In this document: positions 6,002-12,701 of the stretch, piece by piece
Layout: each line of letters opens with the position of its first letter
Position numbering within the stretch: position 1 is the stretch's first letter
Origin: UBA11524 sp964547515
GTDB lineage: Bacteria > Bacillota > Clostridia > Christensenellales > Aristaeellaceae
Length of the DNA: 17,288 nucleotides
Reading direction: 5' to 3'
NCBI GenBank assembly: GCA_964547515.1
Contig: CAZJOA010000050.1
Location: 1-17,288 of the forward strand
The notes under the pieces: model-generated
Databases searched by the model: none
Told to the model about the DNA's origin: nothing
Seen by the model: the letters and a program-made list of their open reading frames with translations, nothing else
Made by a program: the position numbers and the translations under genes

Positions 6002-8803
6002 ATGCGTGCAAGGTGGAGGATGTGGTGCATCCTGCTCTGCCTGTTCCTGGTCCGCAGCGCGCTGTCGGAGGACACCCGCGTGACGTATGCGGGTTATCTG
6101 TCTGACAGGGCGGGGGCGGCGCGACCCGGGGAGCGGATCGAGGCGACGGCGGACGGTTCGCTGACCGGGCTGGACGGGAAGTCCGCCGCTGTGGCGCAGG
6201 AGGAGGAGAGCATCTCCTGGACGTTCACGTGCGACGAGGCCGGACTGTATCAGATGGGAATCTGTTACTATCCGGTGGCGGCGCGGGGGCTGAACATCGA
6301 GTTTTCCGCCGAACTGGATGGCGAATTGCCCTTCGGGGAGGCGCAGTACAACACGCTGTACCGCATCTGGGCGGACGATACGGCGCCGGGCGAAAAGCAG
6401 GATGCCGCGGGGAACGACATCATCCCCGGTCAGCACGAAGAACCCGCCTGGACGGAGGTCTTCGTGGCCGACCACACCGGGACGTACGCCGCGCCGTACC
6501 TGTTCTACCTGTCCGAGGGCGCGCACACCGTGACGCTGACCGCGCGGCGCGAGACCCTGGCCGTCAGCCGTGTGTGGTTTGAGAATCCGGCGGACGCAAG
6601 GCCTTATGCGGCGGTTCGCGCGGAATACGACGCGCTGGGCTACGCACCTGCGGACACCGAAGCCCTCGTCATCGAGGCCGAACAGGCCAGCCGCAAGTCG
6701 GATGCCGTGCTCTATGGGCGGACGGATCGCTCGTCGCCCCTGACGACCCCCTATTCGGCCATGTACACCCGCCTGAACACCATCGGCGGCGGCTCGTGGG
6801 GCACGCAGGGGCAGTGGATCGAGTGGGACTTCAGCGTTCCGGCGGACGGCCTGTACCGGCTGGCGTTTCGCGGCCGGCAGGATCTGCTGTCCGGATCGTT
6901 CACCACGCGCAGGATCGAGATCGACGGTGCGCTGCCCTGCGCCGAAATGGCGGATGTCCGCGTGAATTACGATCAGGATTGGCAAAATGTGCTGCTTCCA
7001 TATGACATTTACCTGACTGCCGGCACGCATACCCTCCGCATGGAAGCCACCATCGGCGGCCTGAGCGAGCTTGTTTCGCTGGCGGACGAGGCGGTCTACG
7101 CCCTGAACGCCGCATATCGCCGCATCGTCATGATGACCGGCACGTCCCCCGACCCGTACCGGGATTACGCCCTGGACGAGAACATCCCGGAGGTGTACGT
7201 CACCTTCGCGGAACAGGCGGAGGTGCTGCGGCGGTGCGACGAGATGCTGCTGGGCATGACCGGCAGGCGCGGCAGCATGAATGGCATCCTCCAGACGCTG
7301 GCGCTTCAGCTGGAAAAGTTCTGCGAGAAGCCCGAGACCGTCCAGAAGCGCCTGTCCACCTTCAAGGACAATGTCGGCTCGCTGGGCAGCTGGCTGGTGC
7401 AGATCAAGCAGCTTCCGTTGGAATTGGATAAGCTTTACATCCTCCCGGCGGACGCGGACGAAAGCGCCCTGTCCCGCGCCGAGGCGGGCTTCGCGCAGCA
7501 GCTTGGCCATGAAGCGGCGCTGTTCCATTCGTCGTTCGTGGTGGACTACTCGGTCATTGGCGCACTGGAAAACGATGCGGACACGCCGACCATCGAGGTC
7601 TGGGTGTCGGGCGGACGCGACCAGGCGAACATGATTAAGCAGCTCATCGACAATGATTTCACGCCCCAAACGGGCATCGCCGTGAACCTCAAGCTGGTGC
7701 AGGGGCAGCTCATGAACGCCACGGCTGCCGGTGCAGGCCCGGATGTGGTGCTCCAGCTGGGCAATGCCGAGCCGGTGAACTACGCCGTTCGCGGTGCGGC
7801 GTATGACCTGACGCAGTTTGACGATTATGCGGACGTGGCGACGCGTTTCCGCGACAGTGCGCTGACGCCCTACGAATTGGAGGGCGGGGTGTACGCGCTG
7901 CCGGAGACGCAGACATTTTCTGTCATGTTCTACCGCACCGACGTGCTGGAGGAGCTCGGGCTGTCCGTCCCCACCACCTGGCAGGAGATGTTCCACACCG
8001 TTGGCCGCCTCCAGCGCAAGAACATGACCGTGGGCATTCAGCCCCCCAACAGCGCGGCAGGGAATTACACCGCGCTGTCGTCCATGGCGATGCTGCTGTA
8101 CCAGCGCGGCGGCGAAATGTACCTGGACGGCAACACGCGCAGCGGCCTGTCCTCCCAGGAGGCCAAGGACGCCTTCTCGATGTGGGTCAGCCTGTATGTG
8201 GACTACGAGCTGCCCGTGAAATACGACGCGCTGACCCGCTTCCGGTCGGGGGAGATGCCCGTGGTCATCGAGGATTTCACGTTCTACAACCTCTTGCAGG
8301 TGGCCGCGCCGGAGATACGCGGCATGTGGAGCTTCTGCGAAGTGCCGGGGACGGTGCGCGAGGACGGCAGCATCAGCCATAGCGTGCCGGGAACGGGTAT
8401 CTGCTGCATGCTGATGGAAGCGGCGGAGGACAAGTCGTCCGCGTGGACATTCATGAAATGGTGGACGAGCGCCGCCACGCAGACACAATATGGCAAGGAC
8501 ATCGAGAACCAGCTGGGCGTTTCGGCGCGTTATCCGTCGGCGAATGTGGAGGCCTTCGCGTCCATGCCCTGGTCGGCTTCGGAGCTGGCGACCCTCAACG
8601 CCCAGTGGGAGAACGTCCGCGGCATCCCGGAGGTCCCGGGCGGATATTTCACCGCGCGCCACCTGAACAATGCCTTCCGCCGGGTGCTGAATTACCATGA
8701 GGACCCCGGCGAAACCCTGCTGGATTATGTCAAAAACATCGACAAGGAGATCACGAACAAGCGCCGCGAGTTCGGTCTGGAGGTGAACGCGGATGGCGAA
8801 TAA
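6002..8803 (+). CDS. Large extracellular sugar-binding protein of an ABC importer, with two CBM-like N-terminal modules
   Basis: 933 residues, about twice the usual size of a solute-binding protein. Start ATG 6002 follows GGAAGGGGG by 9 nt. Residues 1-22 are a short signal peptide (hydrophobic WCILLCLFLV, likely cut near ALS/ED). Residues about 25-196 and 220-365 look like two beta-sandwich modules; the second opens with VIEAEQAS and has GQWIEWDFSVPADGLYRLAFRGR, as in CBM6/CBM35-like domains. About 400-510 is helical. From about 530 (TIEVWVSGG) to the end is a family-1 type binding domain with GPDVVLQLG, YALPETQTFSVMFYRTDVLEELG and VPTTWQEMF. It should bind a glycan or oligosaccharide outside the cell and deliver it to the permeases, the first of which overlaps it by 11 nt. 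Odd: no canonical lipobox cysteine, so how a Gram-positive cell would hold it is unclear. Confidence 0.9.
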   Translation: MRARWRMWCILLCLFLVRSALSEDTRVTYAGYLSDRAGAARPGERIEATADGSLTGLDGKSAAVAQEEESISWTFTCDEAGLYQMGICYYPVAARGLNIEFSAELDGELPFGEAQYNTLYRIWADDTAPGEKQDAAGNDIIPGQHEEPAWTEVFVADHTGTYAAPYLFYLSEGAHTVTLTARRETLAVSRVWFENPADARPYAAVRAEYDALGYAPADTEALVIEAEQASRKSDAVLYGRTDRSSPLTTPYSAMYTRLNTIGGGSWGTQGQWIEWDFSVPADGLYRLAFRGRQDLLSGSFTTRRIEIDGALPCAEMADVRVNYDQDWQNVLLPYDIYLTAGTHTLRMEATIGGLSELVSLADEAVYALNAAYRRIVMMTGTSPDPYRDYALDENIPEVYVTFAEQAEVLRRCDEMLLGMTGRRGSMNGILQTLALQLEKFCEKPETVQKRLSTFKDNVGSLGSWLVQIKQLPLELDKLYILPADADESALSRAEAGFAQQLGHEAALFHSSFVVDYSVIGALENDADTPTIEVWVSGGRDQANMIKQLIDNDFTPQTGIAVNLKLVQGQLMNATAAGAGPDVVLQLGNAEPVNYAVRGAAYDLTQFDDYADVATRFRDSALTPYELEGGVYALPETQTFSVMFYRTDVLEELGLSVPTTWQEMFHTVGRLQRKNMTVGIQPPNSAAGNYTALSSMAMLLYQRGGEMYLDGNTRSGLSSQEAKDAFSMWVSLYVDYELPVKYDALTRFRSGEMPVVIEDFTFYNLLQVAAPEIRGMWSFCEVPGTVREDGSISHSVPGTGICCMLMEAAEDKSSAWTFMKWWTSAATQTQYGKDIENQLGVSARYPSANVEAFASMPWSASELATLNAQWENVRGIPEVPGGYFTARHLNNAFRRVLNYHEDPGETLLDYVKNIDKEITNKRREFGLEVNADGE

Positions 8804-9695
8804 TGGGTCCTTCCGGGCGAAACTGCGCAGGGATCGCGTGTCCTACCTCATGCTCGCGCCCTATCTGACGCTGTTCATCGTCTTCACGGTGATCCCGGTT
8901 TTGTACTCGATGGTACTGTCCTTCACCAGTTACAACCTCTTCGAAGCCCCGCGCTTCGTCTTTCTGGACAATTACCGCAGCCTCTTCCTGCATGATGACG
9001 TGTTCATGAAGGCGCTGCAGAACACGCTGGTCATCGCGGTCATCACCGGCCCGGTGAGCTACGCGGCGTGCTTTCTGCTGGCGTGGATGATAACGGATTA
9101 CAAGCGCATCCCCCGCGCCATTCTGACGACGGTGTTCTATGTGCCGTCCATTTCGGGCGCTGTGTTCATGATCTGGCAGATCATGTTCTCGTCGGATAGT
9201 TATGGATACATCAATTCCATCCTGGTCAGCCTGGGCCTATTGGCCGACCCGGTGCAATGGCTGGAGGACGGGCGATACGTGCTGGCGGTGGTCATCATCG
9301 TCAGCCTGTGGCTGAGCCTGGGCACGTCGTTCCTGTCGTTCATCGCGGGTCTGCAGAACATCGACCGCACGCTGTACGAGGCGGGGGCGGTGGACGGCGT
9401 GACCAATCGCTGGCAGGAGCTGTGGTACATCACCCTGCCGAGCATGAAGCCCCAGCTGATGTTCGGCGCGGTGATGCAGATCACGGCGGCGTTCGGCACG
9501 GGGGACGTCAGCGCAAGGCTGGCGGGTCTGCCGTCGGTGGACTACGCCGCGCATACCATCGTCAACCACATCACGGATTACGGCTACACCCGGTTCGAGA
9601 TGGGGTATGCGTCCGCCGTGGCGGTCATCCTCTTCCTGATGATGGTCGGATCGAACAAATTGGTGCAGAAAATGCTCAGAAGGGTGGGAAATTGA
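8793..9695 (+). CDS. CUT1 sugar ABC transporter permease (MalF/UgpA type), pair 1
   Basis: 300 residues. ATG 8793 lies inside the end of the binding-protein gene (11-nt overlap), with GGAGGTGA upstream. About six hydrophobic segments can be seen, starting with YLMLAPYLTLFIVFTVIPVLY near the N-terminus, which is typical of MalF-type subunits. The cytoplasmic EAA loop reads EAGAVDG from residue 196 and ends in YITLPSMKP; it contacts the ATPase. Inner partner of the next gene; the two form the channel for the sugar captured by the preceding protein. No ATPase gene is near, so it probably uses a shared MsmX/UgpC-type ATPase encoded elsewhere. Confidence 0.95.
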   Translation: MANNGSFRAKLRRDRVSYLMLAPYLTLFIVFTVIPVLYSMVLSFTSYNLFEAPRFVFLDNYRSLFLHDDVFMKALQNTLVIAVITGPVSYAACFLLAWMITDYKRIPRAILTTVFYVPSISGAVFMIWQIMFSSDSYGYINSILVSLGLLADPVQWLEDGRYVLAVVIIVSLWLSLGTSFLSFIAGLQNIDRTLYEAGAVDGVTNRWQELWYITLPSMKPQLMFGAVMQITAAFGTGDVSARLAGLPSVDYAAHTIVNHITDYGYTRFEMGYASAVAVILFLMMVGSNKLVQKMLRRVGN

Positions 9696-10561
9696 TGGTC
9701 GGCAAGGTGCACAGGCGCACGACAGCGCGCGTCAACCGCAGCCGCGGCGGTAATTTCCTGTCGCTGACATTTTTGCTGGTGCTGGCGGCGTTCATGCTGC
9801 TGCCCATGGTCTTCGTGGTGTCCAATGCCTTCAAGCCCCTGGACGAGCTCTTCATCTACCCGCCCCGGCTTCTTGTCAACCGCCCCACACTGGACAATTT
9901 TGCCTCCATGATGAAGCTCATGAGCCAGTCCTGGGTGCCCTTCAGCCGGTATCTGTTCAACACGGTCTTCCTGACCGTGGCGGGCACGCTGCTGCACCTG
10001 GTCATCGCGTCACTGGCGGCGTATCCGCTGGCACGGCATCACTTCATGGGGCGCGACCTGATCTTCGGGGCGATCGTGCTCTCGCTGATGTTCTCCGGGT
10101 CGGTCACGCAGATCCCTTCCTACATTATCATCACGCGCGTGGGGCTGCTGGACAACCATCTGGCGACGATCCTCCCGGCGATCCAGTCGTCCCTGGGGCT
10201 CTACCTCATCAAAAATTTCATGGAAACGCTGCCGGATTCCGTCATCGAGGCGGCGCGGATCGACGGCGCGAGCGAATGGCGCATCTGGGCGCAGCTCGCC
10301 ATGCCCATGGTCAAGCCGGCGTGGCTGACGCTCATCATCCTGATGATCCAGAATCTGTGGAACGCCATCTCGCCGTACACCTTTTCGGAGGAGCTGAAGA
10401 CCCTGCCCCAGGCGCTGAACCAGATCCTGGCGGGCGGCATCGCGCGAACGGGGGTGTCCGCCGCCGTGTCGCTCATCATGCTGTCTGTACCGGTGGTGAC
10501 GTTTGTGCTCTCGCAGAGTCAGATCATCGAGACCATGAACAGCTCGGGCATGAAGGATTAA
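9695..10561 (+). CDS. CUT1 sugar ABC transporter permease (MalG/UgpE type), pair 1
   Basis: 288 residues from ATG 9695, whose A is also the last base of the previous TGA stop. The frame is open back to 9257, but a start there would lie deep in the first permease gene, and AGAAGGGTGGG precedes 9695. Seen: N-terminal membrane segment FLSLTFLLVLAAFMLLPMVFVV, the MalG-like NPTLDNF-type segment (here RPTLDNFASM), and the EAA loop EAARIDG from residue 185 ending in AMPMVKP. Carbohydrate import permease that pairs with the preceding gene. The next gene begins after a 15-nt gap containing its own ribosome binding site. Confidence 0.95.
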   Translation: MVGKVHRRTTARVNRSRGGNFLSLTFLLVLAAFMLLPMVFVVSNAFKPLDELFIYPPRLLVNRPTLDNFASMMKLMSQSWVPFSRYLFNTVFLTVAGTLLHLVIASLAAYPLARHHFMGRDLIFGAIVLSLMFSGSVTQIPSYIIITRVGLLDNHLATILPAIQSSLGLYLIKNFMETLPDSVIEAARIDGASEWRIWAQLAMPMVKPAWLTLIILMIQNLWNAISPYTFSEELKTLPQALNQILAGGIARTGVSAAVSLIMLSVPVVTFVLSQSQIIETMNSSGMKD

Positions 10562-10576
10562 GAAGGAGTCAGGAGC

Positions 10577-12682
10577 ATGCGAAAAATGAGGAAGATCATG
10601 GCGTTGCTGCTTTGTCTGCTGCTGACCCCGACGGCGCAGGCGGTGACGGAGCAGAACGGGGCATACGAAACCTACGCCTACTCCTTTGAGGACGGTCGGG
10701 AGCTGCTGGCCGCGTCAGCCTATGTGCCGGTGCGGATCGTGCGCGCGCAGGAGCTCGGGCTGACGGCATTCCGGACGCTCAGCGACCTGTTCGTGGACGA
10801 AGAGACCGGATGGGTCTTTCTGGCGGACACGGATAACGGGCGAGTCGTCCGGACGGATCGTGATTTCGCCGACGCGACCGTGTTCAGCGAGGCGGACGGC
10901 ATCCCCTTCGCCCAGCCGCGCGGTGTCTTCGTGCAGAACGGGGCGCTGTATGTGGCGGATACGGGCAACCGGCGCGTGGTCAAGCTGGACGCGGCGACCG
11001 GCGAGACGCTCGCGGCCTACGGGAAGCCTGAATCGCCCCAGTTCTCCCAGGGTGTGGAGTTCAAGCCGCAGAAGGTCGTCGTGACCGGGCAGGGCGAGAT
11101 CTCCATCGTGTGCGAGGGCATCTATGAGGGCCTCGTGACCATCGATCAGGACGGGAATTTCCAGGGGTACTCGGGCACGATACCGGTCAAGCCGTCCCTG
11201 TGGGAGCTGTTCTGGCGGATGCTCTCCACCCGCGAGCAGCTCAAGAGCATGTCCGCCTTTTTGCCGGTGACGTACATCAATGTCGACCTGGATGAAAATG
11301 GCTTTCTGCTCGCGACCTCCCAGGCCGAACAGAGCACCATGGCCAACGCCGTCCAGCGGCTCAATCCGGGCGGAAACGACGTGCTCATCAACAATTCCGG
11401 CCAGAATCTGGTGGGTGACCTGGGCAACCTGACCGTCGGGCGCGCGACGGGCGCGTCGGTGCTCCAGGATGTGGCGTGCCTGCCGGGCGGACTCTTCGCG
11501 TGCGTGGATGTCCGCCGCAGCAAGATCTTCCTGTATGACGACGAGGGCGAGATGCTCTTCGCGTTCGGCGGACAGGGCGGTCAGGACGGCAATCTGTCCG
11601 TGCCGTCAGCCATCGACAGCAGCGGATTCACGCTGTATGTAGCAGATTCTTCCATGGGGCAGATCACGGTGTACGAGCCGACGGCCTATGGGCGCTGCCT
11701 GATTCAGGGCATTCTGGCATATAATGACTCCGAATACGACAAGAGCATGGCATATTTCACCGAGGCCTTCCGCTACAACACCAACTGTGAGCTGGCGTAT
11801 CTGGGCATAGGACGTGCCCAGATGCGCGAGGGGAACTACCGCGATGCCATGGCATCCTTCCGCTTGGCGGCGAACCGGACGTATTACAGCCGGGCGCTGG
11901 AGAAGTACCGCGCGGAGGTGTTCGACCGGGCGTTCACGGGCATTTTCGCGGCGGTGGCGGCGATCATTGTGCTGTTGGTGCTGCGTCCGGTGCTGCGGAA
12001 GATGCGTCCGCCGAAGCAAAGGCAGCCCGTCCGCGAACCCCGAACCCGCCCCGGACGCGCCGCGGATCGCCTCCTGGCGGACGTTGACTTCGCGTTTTAC
12101 TGCGCCGTCCACCCGTTCAAGGGCTTCCACGAGCTGCGCCATGAGGGCGAGGGCTCGGTCGCCGGGGGAACGGTGATCCTGGCGCTGTACATCGTGCTGT
12201 CGATTTTGCGCGCGACGCTGTCGGGCTACCTGTTCGGCGGCTCGGCGGACGTGAACCCCCTGCTGACGGCCATTTCCGTGGTCGGACCGATCCTCCTGTT
12301 CGTGCTGGCGAACTGGTGCATCACCACCCTGATGGAGGGCGAGGGACGCATGGCAGACATTTACAAGGGGGTCTGCTACGCGCTGCTGCCCATGGCGCTG
12401 GGGCAGATCGTGCTGCTGGCGCTGTCAAATGTGCTGACGCTGGAAGAAAGTGCCGTCTACAATGTGCTCCACTATGGCCTGTGGGCGTACACCCTCTTCC
12501 TGCTTCTGGCCGGGAACATGCTCGCGCACGGCTTTGGCATGGGGCGGACGGTCGCGTCGGCGCTGGTGACGGTGCTGGCCATGGCGATCATCGTGTTCCT
12601 GCTGTACCTGTTCTTCAACCTGCTCTTCGAGGTCGGAGGATTCGTGGCGCAGGTGTACCGGGAAGTGGCCTTCCGCACATAA
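10577..12682 (+). CDS. Secreted/membrane NHL-propeller, TPR and Yip1-domain fusion protein
   Basis: 701 residues; AAGAAGGAG and AGGAG lie before ATG 10577. Order seen: signal peptide about 1-22 (LLLCLLL, then AQA/VT); NHL-type beta-propeller about 60-362 with repeats such as GALYVADTGNRRVVKLD and FTLYVADSSMGQITVYEP; two TPR-like helical pairs about 378-445 (AYNDSEYDKSMAYFTEAFRYN, then MREGNYRDAMASFRLA); a membrane helix about 453-473; a basic linker RKMRPPKQRQPVREPRTR; and a C-terminal Yip1-like domain about 527-695 with roughly five membrane segments. This puts propeller and TPR outside the cell and the linker inside. It sits between permease pair 1 and the DUF5696 gene, so it likely works with them, perhaps as a scaffold or accessory membrane component. 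I know of no established function for this fusion; the role is inferred from architecture and operon position. Confidence 0.85.
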   Translation: MRKMRKIMALLLCLLLTPTAQAVTEQNGAYETYAYSFEDGRELLAASAYVPVRIVRAQELGLTAFRTLSDLFVDEETGWVFLADTDNGRVVRTDRDFADATVFSEADGIPFAQPRGVFVQNGALYVADTGNRRVVKLDAATGETLAAYGKPESPQFSQGVEFKPQKVVVTGQGEISIVCEGIYEGLVTIDQDGNFQGYSGTIPVKPSLWELFWRMLSTREQLKSMSAFLPVTYINVDLDENGFLLATSQAEQSTMANAVQRLNPGGNDVLINNSGQNLVGDLGNLTVGRATGASVLQDVACLPGGLFACVDVRRSKIFLYDDEGEMLFAFGGQGGQDGNLSVPSAIDSSGFTLYVADSSMGQITVYEPTAYGRCLIQGILAYNDSEYDKSMAYFTEAFRYNTNCELAYLGIGRAQMREGNYRDAMASFRLAANRTYYSRALEKYRAEVFDRAFTGIFAAVAAIIVLLVLRPVLRKMRPPKQRQPVREPRTRPGRAADRLLADVDFAFYCAVHPFKGFHELRHEGEGSVAGGTVILALYIVLSILRATLSGYLFGGSADVNPLLTAISVVGPILLFVLANWCITTLMEGEGRMADIYKGVCYALLPMALGQIVLLALSNVLTLEESAVYNVLHYGLWAYTLFLLLAGNMLAHGFGMGRTVASALVTVLAMAIIVFLLYLFFNLLFEVGGFVAQVYREVAFRT

Positions 12683-12701
12683 AATGGGGAGGAGGAAGAG
12701 G

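Noticed and set aside
5981..8698. A 905-codon open frame antisense to the binding-protein gene
   Set aside because: It has no good ribosome site, its translation is rich in Arg, His and Gly with no recognisable domain, and it mirrors a clear solute-binding protein. Long antisense frames are expected in G+C-rich genes with strong third-position bias.
9257..9694. A long upstream extension of the second permease frame
   Set aside because: It lies within the first permease gene in another frame and has non-membrane, Gly/Arg-rich composition. The 1-nt TGATG overlap at 9695 is the natural start.
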